From: Cellulomonas flavigena DSM 20109
GTDB lineage: Bacteria; Actinomycetota; Actinomycetes; Actinomycetales; Cellulomonadaceae
Direction of reading: 5' to 3'
Assembly: GCF_000092865.1 (NCBI RefSeq)
Contig: NC_014151.1
Span: forward strand, 3,100,001-3,164,000
DNA: 64,000 nt
Below, piece by piece: positions 9,789 through 20,224 of this stretch (its first letter is position 1; every line of letters begins with the position of its first letter). The translations under genes were made by a program, and so were the position numbers. A model generated the notes under the pieces. The model was given only the letters and a program-made list of their open reading frames with translations, did not search any database and was not told the origin of the DNA.

Positions 9789-10636
9789 CGGGTGAGGTGG
9801 GGACACCCGCCGCGACCTCGCCGCCGGGAGCGCGGCGGGTGACCCGCCTGCTGCGCCGCTGGGCGCCGGGCACGGCGGGCGTCGTCGGGATCGTCGCCGT
9901 CTGGTGGCTCGCGGCCGTCACGGTGCTGGCCGGGACCACGACGCCCACGCCGCTGGGCGTCGCACGCGGGTTCGCCGCCGACGGCCTCGGGTTCTACGTC
10001 GCCAACGTGACCGTCACGCTCGAGGAGGCCGTGCGGGGGTTCCTCGTCGGCAACGGCCTGGCGCTCGCACTGGCCTCGCTCGTGCTGCTCGTCCCGGCGC
10101 TCGAGCGGCTGGTCATGCAGGTCGCGGTCATCAGCTACTGCCTGCCACTGGTCGCCATCACGCCGATCCTCTACATCGTCATCGGCCCGCCGCCGTCCGG
10201 GGAGCCGTCCGGCACGGCCGTGGTGCTCGCGGCGCTGTCGGTGTTCTTCACGACCGTCGTCGGCGCCGTCCTCGGCTTCCGCTCGGCCGACCCCGCCGTG
10301 CTCGACGTCGTCACGGTCCTGGGCGGCGGGCGCTGGCAGCAGCTCGTCCGGGTGCGGCTCGTGGCCGCGCTGCCCGGCATCCTCGGCGCGCTGCAGGTCG
10401 CGGCCCCGGCCGCGCTGCTCGGCGCGATCCTCGGCGAGTACATCGGCGGCGTCGATCGCGGCGTCGGGCCGGCGCTCGTCAACGCCGGGCAGTCGCTGAA
10501 CGGGGAGCGCGCGTGGGGCATCGCCCTGGTGTGCGCGCTGCTCGCGGGCGCGGGGTACGCGCTGTTCGCGCTGGTGGCGCGGGCCGTGACGCCCTGGGCG
10601 TCGGGCGGACCGTCGGCCGGTGGTGGGGCGGCGTGA
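9785..10636 (+). CDS. ABC transporter permease 1 (NitT/TauT class)
   Basis: About 283 residues with six predicted membrane helices (first one [22 protein letters not shown]) and the coupling EAA-type loop [34 protein letters not shown]. The start GTG 9785 overlaps the ATPase stop (GTGA); GTG 9776 is a good alternative because GGAGG lies just before it. The stop overlaps the start of permease 2. Two different permease genes imply a heterodimeric channel. Confidence 0.87.
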   Translation: MTGEVGTPAATSPPGARRVTRLLRRWAPGTAGVVGIVAVWWLAAVTVLAGTTTPTPLGVARGFAADGLGFYVANVTVTLEEAVRGFLVGNGLALALASLVLLVPALERLVMQVAVISYCLPLVAITPILYIVIGPPPSGEPSGTAVVLAALSVFFTTVVGAVLGFRSADPAVLDVVTVLGGGRWQQLVRVRLVAALPGILGALQVAAPAALLGAILGEYIGGVDRGVGPALVNAGQSLNGERAWGIALVCALLAGAGYALFALVARAVTPWASGGPSAGGGAA

Positions 10637-11499
10637 GCGCCCCCGGGACGCCGCTCGTCACACCGTCCGCGGCCACCACCGCGGACGCTCCCCGGCCCTC
10701 GGCGCACCCGGCCCTGCGCCGGGTGGGGCGCGTGCTGCTCGACGCGACCGCGACGACGGTCCTCGTCCTCGTCGCCTGGACCGCGCTGCTCGCGGCGCTC
10801 GACGTCTCCCCGTACGTCGGCAAGGGCCCGGCGCAGGTCTGGGAGTTCCTCGTCACGGACGCCGACGCCGGCGAGAACCGCACCGAGGTGCTCGATCTGC
10901 TGGGCGTCACCCTCACGGACGCCGCGATCGGCTTCGTCACCGGCATGACGGCCGCGGTCCTGCTCGCCGCGGCGATCGTGCTGTCGCGCACCGCGGAGGG
11001 CGCGATCATGCCCGTCGCGATGCTGTTCCGGTCCGTGCCGCTCATCGCGCTCGCGCCCGTCATCGTGCTGCTCGTGGGGCGCGGGGTCGCGTCCGTCGCC
11101 GTCATGAGCGGGATCGTCGTGCTCTTCCCCGCGCTCGTGACGATCGTCCTCGGGCTGCGCTCGGCGTCCCCGCAGATGCGCGACGTCGTCACCGTCCTGG
11201 GTGGCGGGCCGCGCACCGTGCTGCGCCTCGTGCAGCTGCCCGCAGCGCTGCCGTCGGTGTTCGCCGCGGTACGCATCTCCGTGCCCGGTGCGATCACCGG
11301 CGCGCTCATCGCCGAGTGGCTCGCCACCGGCGGCGGCATCGGGTACGGCGTGGTCTCGGCGGTCGGGCGAGCCCAGAACACCAAGGTGTGGGCGCTCGTC
11401 GTCGTCGTCACGCTCGCGTCGCTCGTCCTGTACACCCTCGCGCAGCTCCTCGAGCAGTGGGTGCTCGCACGGTTCGGGCCGGCGGCGGGGCGTGCCTGA
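10633..11499 (+). CDS. ABC transporter permease 2 (NitT/TauT class)
   Basis: A 288-residue membrane protein, GTG start overlapping the preceding stop (GTGA). After a hydrophilic N-terminus it has about six helices and the cytoplasmic coupling loop [34 protein letters not shown], nearly the same as in permease 1, followed by AVRISVPGAITGALIAEWLATGGGIGYG. It pairs with permease 1. The gene overlaps the nucleotidyltransferase start by eight bases. Confidence 0.88.
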   Translation: MSAPGTPLVTPSAATTADAPRPSAHPALRRVGRVLLDATATTVLVLVAWTALLAALDVSPYVGKGPAQVWEFLVTDADAGENRTEVLDLLGVTLTDAAIGFVTGMTAAVLLAAAIVLSRTAEGAIMPVAMLFRSVPLIALAPVIVLLVGRGVASVAVMSGIVVLFPALVTIVLGLRSASPQMRDVVTVLGGGPRTVLRLVQLPAALPSVFAAVRISVPGAITGALIAEWLATGGGIGYGVVSAVGRAQNTKVWALVVVVTLASLVLYTLAQLLEQWVLARFGPAAGRA

Positions 11500-12061
11500 G
11501 CGCCTGCTGGGGATCGTCCTGGCCGCCGGCGCCGGGACGCGCATGGGCCGGCCCAAGGCGCTGTGCTCGACGCCCGCCGGCGTGCCGTGGCTGGTGCGCG
11601 CGTACGACGCGCTGACGGGGGGCGGCTGCGGTCAGGTGCGCGTCGTGCTCGGCGCGGCGGCCGACGAGGCGCGCGCGCTCGTACCGCCCGGAGCGGTGAC
11701 GGTCGTCGCCGACGACTGGGCGAACGGCATGGGCGCCTCGCTCGCCGCCGGGCTCGCCGACCCGGTGGACCCGCGCACCGTCGCCGTGGTCGTGACGCTC
11801 GTCGACCTGCCCGACCTCGACGCCCGGGCCGTCGCGCGCGTCACCCGCGGGCCGGTGACGGCGCAGGACCTGCGGCGTGCGACGTTCGCCGGCGCGCCGG
11901 GGCACCCCGTGCTCGTCGGACGCGCCCACTGGGTGCCGCTGCGTGCACGGCTGCGGGGCGACGCCGGCGCACGCGCGTACCTGCGCGCGCACCCGCCGCT
12001 CGAGGTCGACTGCACCGACCTGCCCGGTGGGTTCGACCGCGACCGCCCCGTGCCGCGGTGA
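11492..12061 (+). CDS. MocA-like nucleotidyltransferase (molybdenum cofactor cytidylyl-/guanylyltransferase)
   Basis: The 189-residue protein opens with GIVLAAGAGTRMGRPKAL, the nucleotide-binding signature of the MobA/MocA NTP-transferase family, has the acidic VVTLVDLPDL strand that holds Mg-NTP, and the GHPVLVGRAHWVPLRARLRGDAGARAYLRAHP segment typical of MocA-type enzymes. MocA makes the cytosine-dinucleotide form of the Mo cofactor used by many xanthine-dehydrogenase-family enzymes. It overlaps the permease by eight bases, tying cofactor maturation to the transporter operon. Whether CTP or GTP is used cannot be read from the sequence. Confidence 0.8.
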   Translation: MPERLLGIVLAAGAGTRMGRPKALCSTPAGVPWLVRAYDALTGGGCGQVRVVLGAAADEARALVPPGAVTVVADDWANGMGASLAAGLADPVDPRTVAVVVTLVDLPDLDARAVARVTRGPVTAQDLRRATFAGAPGHPVLVGRAHWVPLRARLRGDAGARAYLRAHPPLEVDCTDLPGGFDRDRPVPR

Positions 12062-12152
12062 GCCCCGGTCGGCGTGCGCACGCCTGCACGTGTCGGTGGG
12101 CGCCGCTACGCTCGCGCAGGTCAGGTCCTCGCAAGTCCAGCAGCGGAGCGCC

Positions 12153-12980
12153 ATGGCCCACCACGAGCCCGCCGGCACCGGCCGTGCGCGTCCACGGCGC
12201 GCCCGCGTCGCGGCCTTCTTCGACCTCGACAAGACGATCATCGCGACGTCGTCGGCGACCGCGTTCTCCAAGGGCTTCCTCGCGGAGGGGCTGCTGACAC
12301 GGCGGTCGGTGGTCGCGTCGGCGTACGCGCAGCTCGCGTTCCTGCTCGGCGGCGCCGACGAGACGGCGACCGAGCGGCTGCGCGCGGCCCTCTCCCGCGC
12401 CGTCGTCGGATGGGACGTCGCGCAGGTCTCGACGATCGTCCGCGACACGCTGCACGAGTCGATCGACCCCACGGTGTACGCCGAGGCCGTCGAGCTCATC
12501 GCGCACCACCACGCGGCCGGGCACGACGTGGTGGTGGTGTCCGCGTCCGGCGCGGAGGTCGTCGAGCCGATCGCGGAGATGCTCGGGGCGGACGCCGTCA
12601 TCGCGACCCGGATGGCCGTGGCCGAGGGGCGGTACACGGGCGAGATCGACTTCTACGCCTACGGCGAGAACAAGGCGGTGGCGATCCGTGGCCTCGCGGC
12701 CGAGCGCGGGTACGACCTCGACGCGTGCTTCGCGTACTCCGACTCCGTCACGGACGCGCCGATGCTCGCGGCCGTCGGGCACGCGCACGTCGTCAACCCC
12801 GACCGCGCGCTGCGGCGGCTGGCCGCCGAGCACGGCTGGGAGGCGCTGACGTTCCGGCGCCCGGTGCCGCTGCGCCGGCTCGACACGCGGATCCGCGTCA
12901 CCACGGGCTCGGTGCTCGCGGGGGTCGCCCTGGTGGTCCTCGCCCTGTGGTGGTGGCGCCGCCGCCGGCGTCCCGCGTGA
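12153..12980 (+). CDS. HAD-IB family hydrolase with C-terminal membrane anchor
   Basis: A 275-residue SerB-like phosphatase. HAD motif I is FFDLDKTI (both Asp present), motif II is VVVSAS, the lysine of motif III lies in GENKAVAIRGL, and motif IV is AYSDSVTDAPML. The C-terminal VLAGVALVVLALWWW stretch followed by a run of Arg is a single membrane anchor with a positive inside tail. Members act on phosphoserine-like or lysophospholipid-type phosphomonoesters; the substrate is unknown. ATG 12153 is preceded by CGGAG. The next 312 bases lack an annotated gene apart from the small transcript candidate below. Confidence 0.83.
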   Translation: MAHHEPAGTGRARPRRARVAAFFDLDKTIIATSSATAFSKGFLAEGLLTRRSVVASAYAQLAFLLGGADETATERLRAALSRAVVGWDVAQVSTIVRDTLHESIDPTVYAEAVELIAHHHAAGHDVVVVSASGAEVVEPIAEMLGADAVIATRMAVAEGRYTGEIDFYAYGENKAVAIRGLAAERGYDLDACFAYSDSVTDAPMLAAVGHAHVVNPDRALRRLAAEHGWEALTFRRPVPLRRLDTRIRVTTGSVLAGVALVVLALWWWRRRRRPA

Positions 12981-13043
12981 CGAGCGACGGGTCTCACCAT
13001 GCGACCCCGTCGCGCCGCTGACCTGCAGTGCCGCGCCGCACCG

Positions 13044-13072
13044 TTGCCAGGACCCGACAGCGGGTGTACGAC
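13044..13072 (+). promoter_or_regulatory. Sigma-70-type promoter for a possible small transcript
   Basis: TTGCCA at 13044-13049 and TACGAC at 13067-13072 are separated by exactly 17 bases. It sits in the gap between the convergent HAD and Fic-like genes, so it cannot serve either of them in sense; a TSS near 13079 is expected. Confidence 0.5.
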
Positions 13073-13123
13073 AGGACCACAACTGAAGGACCGGAGAGCA
13101 CCCACGCGCAGGAGAGCCCACCT

Positions 13124-13177
13124 ATGGGCAGGTCGACCGGGCTGGTCCCGGAGCGAACCGCGATGATGCACGCCTGA
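13124..13177 (+). CDS. Candidate 17-residue small protein or leader peptide within a small transcript
   Basis: ATG 13124 is preceded by AGGAG at 13110-13114 with nine bases between, and opens a frame of 17 codons (MGRSTGLVPERTAMMHA) ending in TGA 13177. It lies about 45 bases after a predicted transcription start and 23 bases before a perfect terminator-like hairpin. The ordered promoter, ribosome site, ORF and hairpin argue for a real transcript of about 150 nt. It could equally be a non-coding RNA in which the ORF is incidental. I do not recognise the peptide. Confidence 0.4.
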   Translation: MGRSTGLVPERTAMMHA

Positions 13178-13200
13178 TCACTCCCCGGCCCTCGGTACGA

Positions 13201-13226
13201 CGACGGCGCCCCGCGAGGCGCCGTCG
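13201..13226. terminator. Hairpin terminator after the small transcript candidate
   Basis: Perfect 10-bp stem CGACGGCGCC / GGCGCCGTCG with a six-base loop (CCGCGA). No long T run follows, which is usual in such GC-rich genomes. Confidence 0.6.
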
Positions 13227-13292
13227 CTCGTGTCCGGGGTCGTCCAGCACCCCGCCGACCGCCGTCGGACGCGGCCCGCCCGACGGCCCGGC

Positions 13293-14195
13293 TCAGCGGC
13301 CCTGCCCGGCCCGCCCCGGCACGTCGTCGCCCGGCAGCCGCCCCGCACGCACCGCGTCGGCGACCGCCCGTGCCGCGGCAGCGCCCCGCACCACCGCCGC
13401 GGCGTGCGCGCCGACCCACGCCGCCACGCCCTCGGGGTCGCCTGTCGCGTACCGCGCCGCCGACGCCAGGTACGCGGCGGGCGCGTCGGCCCACGTGGGC
13501 TCCGGCAGCACGCTGCCCGTCGGGTCCAGGCCGGTGCGCGCCGCCAGCAGCCGCGCCGCGGCCCGCGCGACCACGCCGTTGGCCGCCGCGAACGGCCGCA
13601 CGGTCAGCAGCTCGGCGTGCACGACCGCCACGACCACGAGCGCGGGCGCCCCGGTCGCGGCGGCGTCCCGCAGCACGCCCGCGACGCGCGCGGCGGCCAC
13701 GCCCGGTGACGGCGCCTCGCCCAGCCCGCGCAGGTCACCGGGCGGGCCGCTGCGCGGGCGCCCGAGCCCGGCGTCCGGGAGCAGGCCGGCACCCGCCGCC
13801 GCGTGCAGCCGCGCGAGCACCTGCGGCAGCGGCGTCGACGCACCTCCCGCGCGCCCGCCCAGCGCCGGCAGGTGGGCCTCGACCACCGCCTGCGCCCGCA
13901 GCGCACCGGCCGCCACCAGCTCGGCCCCGCCGCCCGGGGCGGCACCGCCCGTCGCCCAGGTGCGCAACGCGGCCACGCCGACGGGCGCGCCGTCGAGCGC
14001 CGCCGACGCCGCCGCCGCGTGCAGCCCCGCCTCGGCCCGCACCTCGCGCCACCGGCGCCGGTACGCCTCGTGCCACCGCAGCTCCTCGCACGCGGTGCGC
14101 GCGGCGTCGACGGCCTCCGGGACGCCCGGCAGCTCTGCCAGGGATGCGAGCGCGTCGGGCACGGGCGTCGCGCGCGCGTCCTGCGGGCCGGTCAC
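13293..14195 (-). CDS. Fic/DOC-like family protein with degenerate active-site motif
   Basis: A 300-residue, Ala-rich protein. Near residues 205-225 it has [25 protein letters not shown], aligning with the Fic motif (HPF-D/E-GNG-x-x-R): the PF, N-G and final R positions are kept, but the catalytic His is Arg and the metal-binding acidic residue is Ala. It therefore probably cannot AMPylate and may be a structural relative. Start GTG 14195 overlaps the stop of the upstream NUDIX gene (GTGA), so the pair is coupled. It converges on the small transcript region. Confidence 0.62.
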   Translation of the reverse strand: MTGPQDARATPVPDALASLAELPGVPEAVDAARTACEELRWHEAYRRRWREVRAEAGLHAAAASAALDGAPVGVAALRTWATGGAAPGGGAELVAAGALRAQAVVEAHLPALGGRAGGASTPLPQVLARLHAAAGAGLLPDAGLGRPRSGPPGDLRGLGEAPSPGVAAARVAGVLRDAAATGAPALVVVAVVHAELLTVRPFAAANGVVARAAARLLAARTGLDPTGSVLPEPTWADAPAAYLASAARYATGDPEGVAAWVGAHAAAVVRGAAAARAVADAVRAGRLPGDDVPGRAGQGR

Positions 14196-14671
14196 GCCGT
14201 GAACGTCGCCTCGCCGTGCACGGGCAGCGCGGCCGCCACCCGTGCGGCCATCGTCGGGCTCATCGGCGGCAGGTCGTCGACGTCGCACCACCGCGCGTCG
14301 GTGTTCTCCCCGTCCGCGGGGAACGGCTCGCCCGACACCCACCGGCAGCGGAACGTCAGGTCCAGGTACGACGAGCGGTCGCCGTTCTCGTAGACGACCG
14401 GCGGGACGACTCCCACGCTCGCCAGCCGCTCCGGGGTCGCGACGACGTCCGCCTCCTCGAGCACCTCGCGCACCGCCGCGACCGCGGGCTCCTCGCCCGG
14501 GTCGACGATGCCGGTCACCGGGGTCCACTCACCGGTGTCCGCGCGGCGCACGACCAGCAGCTGTGGCCGCGGGCCGTCGTGCCGCAGGACCACCGCGGTC
14601 ACCCCCGGCAGCCAGAGCAGGTCGTGCCCGATGCGCTCACGCAGGGCAAGGACGTAGGGCGGGGTCGGCAC
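14192..14671 (-). CDS. NUDIX hydrolase
   Basis: A 159-residue protein with the Nudix box [24 protein letters not shown]; the REVLEE metal-binding core is intact while the usual Gly near the end of the box is Asp. The upstream strand [30 protein letters not shown] matches the family that hydrolyses nucleoside diphosphates linked to another moiety. The downstream [25 protein letters not shown] segment contacts substrate in relatives. Coupled to the Fic-like gene by a GTGA overlap; divergent from the malic enzyme. Confidence 0.85.
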   Translation of the reverse strand: MPTPPYVLALRERIGHDLLWLPGVTAVVLRHDGPRPQLLVVRRADTGEWTPVTGIVDPGEEPAVAAVREVLEEADVVATPERLASVGVVPPVVYENGDRSSYLDLTFRCRWVSGEPFPADGENTDARWCDVDDLPPMSPTMAARVAAALPVHGEATFTA

Positions 14672-14777
14672 GCGAGGAGGCTACACGCGCCCGGCACCGC
14701 GGCACCGGCGCCCTCGAGCGCACCGCACCGGCGCGCCCCACGGGTGCGCCGACGGCCCACCCGGCCACAATGTCCGT

Positions 14778-16232
<1,455 letters not shown>

Positions 16233-16275
16233 GCGCGGCCGGCGCAGCGGCAGGACACGGCAGGGCGCGGACGCG

Positions 16276-16310
16276 CACGACCCCGGCGAGGTGGCCTCGC
16301 CGGGGTCGTG
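16276..16310. terminator. Bidirectional hairpin terminator between malic enzyme and sugar ABC operon
   Basis: A perfect 16-bp stem, arms 16276-16291 (CACGACCCCGGCGAGG) and 16295-16310, with a three-base loop TGG, lies midway between the convergent stops at 16232 and 16330. Confidence 0.85.
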
Positions 16311-16329
16311 GGTCGCTCGGTCGCCTCGC

Positions 16330-17265
16330 TCAGCCCTTGACGGAGCCGAGCATGATGCCGGACACGAAGTACCGCTGGACGAACGGGTAGATGCACAGGA
16401 TCGGGATGATCGTGAGGATCATCGTCACCGCCTGGATGTTCGCCGAGATGGCCTCCTTGGAGGATCCCGCGGCGGCCGCACCCTGCGACGCCGTCGACGA
16501 GGCGCCCGCGATCATGTTCCGCAGGTACAGGGTGACCGGGAACAGCTCCTGCCGGTCGATGTAGAGGAACGCCGCGAACCAGTCGTTCCAGATCGCCACC
16601 GAGTAGAACAGGATCATCGTCGCGAGGACCGCCTTCGACAGCGGCAGCACGATCCGGCGGAAGATGCCCCACCAGCCGAGCCCGTCGATCTGCGCGGCCT
16701 CCTCGAGCTCCTGGGCCATGTTCTCGAAGAACGACTTCATGACGAGCAGGTTGAACACCGAGATCGCCCCCGGCAGCACGACCGCCCACATCGTGTTCTT
16801 CAGCCCGAGGGTCTGGATGAGCACGTAGTTGGGGATCAGGCCGCCGTTGAAGAACATCGTGAACACGGCGATGCCGATGAGGAAGTTGCGGCCGCGCAGG
16901 TTCTTCCTCGCCAGCACGAAGGCCAGGAGCGTCGTGAGGATCATGGCGATCGTCGTGCCGACGAGCGTGTAGACCACGGTGTTGCGGTACGACGTCCAGA
17001 ACAGGTCGTTCGCGATGACGACCTTGTAGGTGTCGACGTTGAAGCCGATCGGCACGACGTTGACCAGACCGGCCTTGACCGCTCCTGCGCTGGAGAACGA
17101 CTGGGCCAGCACCGTGACGAACGGGTACAGCATGAACCCGCACAGCACGACGAGGAACGACCCGTTGAACCACGTGAAGGCCTTGTAGCCCTTGGAGTCA
17201 CGCGGCCCGACGGACTTGCCGGCCCCGACCACCGGGGTCGCCGTGAGGGCGCTCTGGGTCACCAC
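16330..17265 (-). CDS. Carbohydrate ABC transporter permease, LplC/YtcP type (CUT1)
   Basis: About 311 residues with six membrane helices. The coupling loop [30 protein letters not shown] is the classic EAA motif of CUT1 permeases, and [46 protein letters not shown] is characteristic of the LplC subgroup that pairs with LplB and a large lipoprotein. Two adjacent GTG codons (17265 and 17262) both overlap the upstream permease stop; 17265 has GGGAG seven bases upstream. No ATPase gene is present here, so it presumably uses a shared MsmK-like ATPase elsewhere. Confidence 0.9.
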   Translation of the reverse strand: MVTQSALTATPVVGAGKSVGPRDSKGYKAFTWFNGSFLVVLCGFMLYPFVTVLAQSFSSAGAVKAGLVNVVPIGFNVDTYKVVIANDLFWTSYRNTVVYTLVGTTIAMILTTLLAFVLARKNLRGRNFLIGIAVFTMFFNGGLIPNYVLIQTLGLKNTMWAVVLPGAISVFNLLVMKSFFENMAQELEEAAQIDGLGWWGIFRRIVLPLSKAVLATMILFYSVAIWNDWFAAFLYIDRQELFPVTLYLRNMIAGASSTASQGAAAAGSSKEAISANIQAVTMILTIIPILCIYPFVQRYFVSGIMLGSVKG

Positions 17266-18278
17266 AGGCTTGCTCCCACCACTCGTCGCGACAGGAAGTT
17301 CGCGGAGAGGATCATCACGAGGCCGATGATCGCCTGGAACAGGCCGATGGCCGTCGCGTAGCTGAAGTTGTTCGAGACCAGACCGACGCGGTACAGGTAC
17401 GTCGAGACGACGTCGCCGGTCGCGTAGGTCAGCGGGTTGTACAGGAGGAGGACCTTCTCGAACCCGACGTTGAGGAAGAGACCGATGTTGAGGATCAGCA
17501 GCGTGATCATCGTCGGCCGGATGCCCGGCAGGGTCACGTGCCACGTCTGGCGCCAGCGGTTGGCGCCGTCGATCCGGGCGGCCTCGTAGAGCGAGGCGTC
17601 GACCGTGGTCAGGGCCGCGAGGTAGAGGATCGTGCCCCAGCCGACGGTCTGCCAGATCTCGGAGCCGACGTAGACCGTGCGGAACCACTCGGAGCGCTGC
17701 AGGAACGGGATGGCCTCGCCACCGAACGCCTCGATGATCTGGTTGACCGTGCCCTGCAGCGACAGGATCTGCATGACCATGCCGACGACGATGACGATCG
17801 ACAGGAAGTGCGGCAGGTACGAGATCGACTGCACGACCCGCTTGAAGGCGCGCACGCGGACCTCGTTGAGCAGCAGCGCCAGGACGATCGGCAGCGGGAA
17901 GCAGAACAGGAGCGTCAGGCCCCCGAGGATGACGGTGTTGGCGAAGACGTTCCAGAAGTTCGGGTCGTTGAGGAACAGCTCGACGTACCGCATGCCGACC
18001 CACTCGTCACCGAGGATGCTGCCGCCGGGCCGGAAACGGCGGAAGGCGATGATGTTGCCGAACATCGGCCCGTACCGGAAGACGAGCAGGAACAGCACGG
18101 GCACGAGGGCCATCGCGTACAGCACCCAGTCGCGCCGCAGCGTGTGCTTCCAGGTCCGGCGGGGTCGAGGGGCCGGGTTGCTACCGGCGTCGTCGTCCAG
18201 GGGCACCGTGACGCGACCTCTCGACGGCGCCTCGACGGCCGCCGCGGGGGCGTCGCCCGTCGTGTGAGCTGCGCTCAT
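17259..18278 (-). CDS. Carbohydrate ABC transporter permease, LplB/YteP type (CUT1)
   Basis: A 339-residue membrane protein with an N-terminal hydrophilic extension of about 45 residues, then six helices and the EAA loop YEAARIDGANRWRQTWHVTLPGIRPTM. FRYGPMFGNIIAFRRFRPGGSILGDEWVGMRYVE is typical of LplB-like subunits of oligosaccharide importers. ATG 18278 has AAGGAG upstream. It follows the binding protein gene on the same strand (85-base gap) and its stop overlaps the LplC-type gene, forming an A-B-C operon. Confidence 0.9.
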   Translation of the reverse strand: MSAAHTTGDAPAAAVEAPSRGRVTVPLDDDAGSNPAPRPRRTWKHTLRRDWVLYAMALVPVLFLLVFRYGPMFGNIIAFRRFRPGGSILGDEWVGMRYVELFLNDPNFWNVFANTVILGGLTLLFCFPLPIVLALLLNEVRVRAFKRVVQSISYLPHFLSIVIVVGMVMQILSLQGTVNQIIEAFGGEAIPFLQRSEWFRTVYVGSEIWQTVGWGTILYLAALTTVDASLYEAARIDGANRWRQTWHVTLPGIRPTMITLLILNIGLFLNVGFEKVLLLYNPLTYATGDVVSTYLYRVGLVSNNFSYATAIGLFQAIIGLVMILSANFLSRRVVGASLW

Positions 18279-18363
18279 GTCTCACTCCTTCGTGAGCGGG
18301 ATCGGTGGCCGGTGGGCCGGCCCCCCGCAGGGGACCGGCCCACCGTGCCCGTCGAGCGTGGGC

Positions 18364-20034
18364 TCAGTCCTGGCCCTCGGCGGCACGCTTGTACGCGCCG
18401 TTGATGAGGTCCATGTAGCTCTGCAGGCCCTGGCCCTCGAGCTGCGCCACGTACGCGTCCCAGTCGGAGAGCGGACGCTGGCCGAGGATGAACTCGAGCG
18501 TCGCCGTGTCCACCGTGTCCTTCAGCGGCGTGCCGAGCAGCGAGGACTGCTCGAGCTCGGCCTCGTCGAGCGGGTGCGGCGGGAACGGCTCCCGCGGCTC
18601 ACGCTTCGTCTGGACGTCGTCGATGTACTGGACGAACGCCGGGACGTTGTACGACTCCTTCAGCTCGCGCGACTCGGTCGAGCCGGCGAAGACGTCGTTG
18701 GCGTAGCCGAGGTCCTTCTTGAGGTCGACCGGGGCGTCCGGGTTCATGTTGAGGTTCTTGAGCGAGAACTCCGGGTTGAGCGTGTACTTGCCGCCCTCCT
18801 TGGTGAAGTGCTTGCCCTCGACGCCCCACTGGATCAGCTCACGGGCCTCGGGGTTGTAGTACAGCCAGTCCGTGAAGTGCAGCAGGTCGCAGAAGTTCTC
18901 GTCCTTCGCCGCGTCGGCCGTCAGCATGAAGCCGTTCCAGAAGTTGCGCGGCTCGACGTTGTTGCCCGCCGGGCCGGCCGGGGGCGCGATCTGCACGAGC
19001 TCGTAGTCCGTGACGCCGGCGGCCTCGAGAGCCGTGCCGAACTCCTGGACCGTCCACGAGCCGCCCGAGAACGCGAAGACCTTCTCGGCCGCGACCTTCT
19101 CGACGACCGTGCCGCCACCGTCGTTCGACGCGGTGAACGACTCCGCGTCGAGCAGACCGGCGTCGTGCAGGCCACGGAAGTACGTGACCATGTCCTTGTA
19201 CCCGTCGGTGGTCGCGGCGTAGACGAACTCGCCCTTCTCCTCGTCCCACCAGGCGCCGTCGCCGAAGCCCCAGCCACCGACCGTGCCGAACGCGTGCGCG
19301 GCGTAGTTGATCATCGACCACGCCTCGAAGCCGTCGGCCAGCGGGTAGGAGTCCGGGTACTTCTCCTTGATGAGCGCCAGGCCCTCCTGCAGGTCCTCCC
19401 ACGTGTCGGGCTCGGGAGCGCCGACCTCGTCGAAGACGTCCTTGCGGATGATGAGCGTGAAGACCGGGACCGAGACCTCCTGGAGGCCCGGGGTCATGTA
19501 GTACTTGCCGTCCTCCTGGCGCAGGTCGTCGACCATGTCGACGAGGTCCCACTCCTCGGTGTACTTCTTGAAGTTCGGCATGTAGTCGATGTAGTCGCTC
19601 AGCGGCACGACCGCGCCGGAGGCCGCGAACTGGCGCTCCTCGCCCGTGTAGACGAGCGGGATGATCTGCGGCGCGTCGCCGGCGCTGATGAGCAGCGAGC
19701 GCTTCTCGGTCGCGTCGGAGAACGGGATGTTCGTCAGCTTGAGCTTGACGTTCGTCCGCTTCTCGATCTCGTCGAAGAACTCCCACGTGTCCGTGATCGG
19801 GTAGTCGGCCCAGTCCGTCCACAGCAGGGAGAACTCGCGCGGCTCGGCCGCCTTCCACGGCTGGTCGGCGACCGCCTCCGAGGAGCACTCGAGCTCCGCG
19901 GCCTCACCGTCGGCGTTGGTGTCCCCACCGCCGCCGCTGCACGCGGCCAGCGCGAGCGCGCCCACCAGCGTCAGTGCACCGGCGGCACGCGCCTTGCGCA
20001 TGCGCCGTCCTGCCAGATTTCCCGCACGTGCCAT
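18364..20034 (-). CDS. Extracellular solute-binding lipoprotein of LplA type (family 1)
   Basis: A 556-residue lipoprotein. The signal sequence ends LALAACSGGGG (lipidated Cys about residue 33). The mature part is typical of LplA/LipO-type oligosaccharide binders, which are longer than usual maltose-type proteins; DTWEFFDEIEKRTNVKLKLTNIPFSDATEKRSLLISAGDAPQII and the tail LSDWDAYVAQLEGQGLQSYMDLINGAYKR are family landmarks. ATG 20034 is preceded by AGAGGAG at seven bases. It starts the sugar import operon; the sugar is unknown but plant oligosaccharides would fit this organism. Confidence 0.9.
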   Translation of the reverse strand: MARAGNLAGRRMRKARAAGALTLVGALALAACSGGGGDTNADGEAAELECSSEAVADQPWKAAEPREFSLLWTDWADYPITDTWEFFDEIEKRTNVKLKLTNIPFSDATEKRSLLISAGDAPQIIPLVYTGEERQFAASGAVVPLSDYIDYMPNFKKYTEEWDLVDMVDDLRQEDGKYYMTPGLQEVSVPVFTLIIRKDVFDEVGAPEPDTWEDLQEGLALIKEKYPDSYPLADGFEAWSMINYAAHAFGTVGGWGFGDGAWWDEEKGEFVYAATTDGYKDMVTYFRGLHDAGLLDAESFTASNDGGGTVVEKVAAEKVFAFSGGSWTVQEFGTALEAAGVTDYELVQIAPPAGPAGNNVEPRNFWNGFMLTADAAKDENFCDLLHFTDWLYYNPEARELIQWGVEGKHFTKEGGKYTLNPEFSLKNLNMNPDAPVDLKKDLGYANDVFAGSTESRELKESYNVPAFVQYIDDVQTKREPREPFPPHPLDEAELEQSSLLGTPLKDTVDTATLEFILGQRPLSDWDAYVAQLEGQGLQSYMDLINGAYKRAAEGQD

Positions 20035-20187
20035 CAGGGCTCTCCTCTTCGAGATCCGTCCCAGGCCACGACCCGGGCGTTGGAGCAGGGGGCTGTGCAC
20101 CGTCACCACGGGGCGTGCGTCACCTCGTGGCACCGGCCCTCGGGAGGCACGGCAGCGTTGCCGGGCTCCCTCGGTGCATCGATCGAG

Positions 20188-20206
20188 GTATCTGCATTAA
20201 CGATAC
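20188..20206. promoter_or_regulatory. Inverted-repeat operator candidate upstream of the sugar ABC operon
   Basis: GTATC and GATAC arms separated by nine bases (reading GTATCGTTAATGCAGATAC on the operon strand) form an AT-rich island in GC-rich surroundings, just downstream of a promoter-like pair. Position over the transcription start suggests repression, for example by a LacI-type protein. Confidence 0.4.
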
Positions 20207-20224
20207 ATTCGGTCGATGTGCCGC

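Noticed and set aside
16330..18003. A 557-residue single protein covering the LplC permease and part of LplB
   Set aside because: The upper part is an out-of-frame reading of the LplB gene; the true LplC-type start is at 17262-17265, overlapping the LplB stop.
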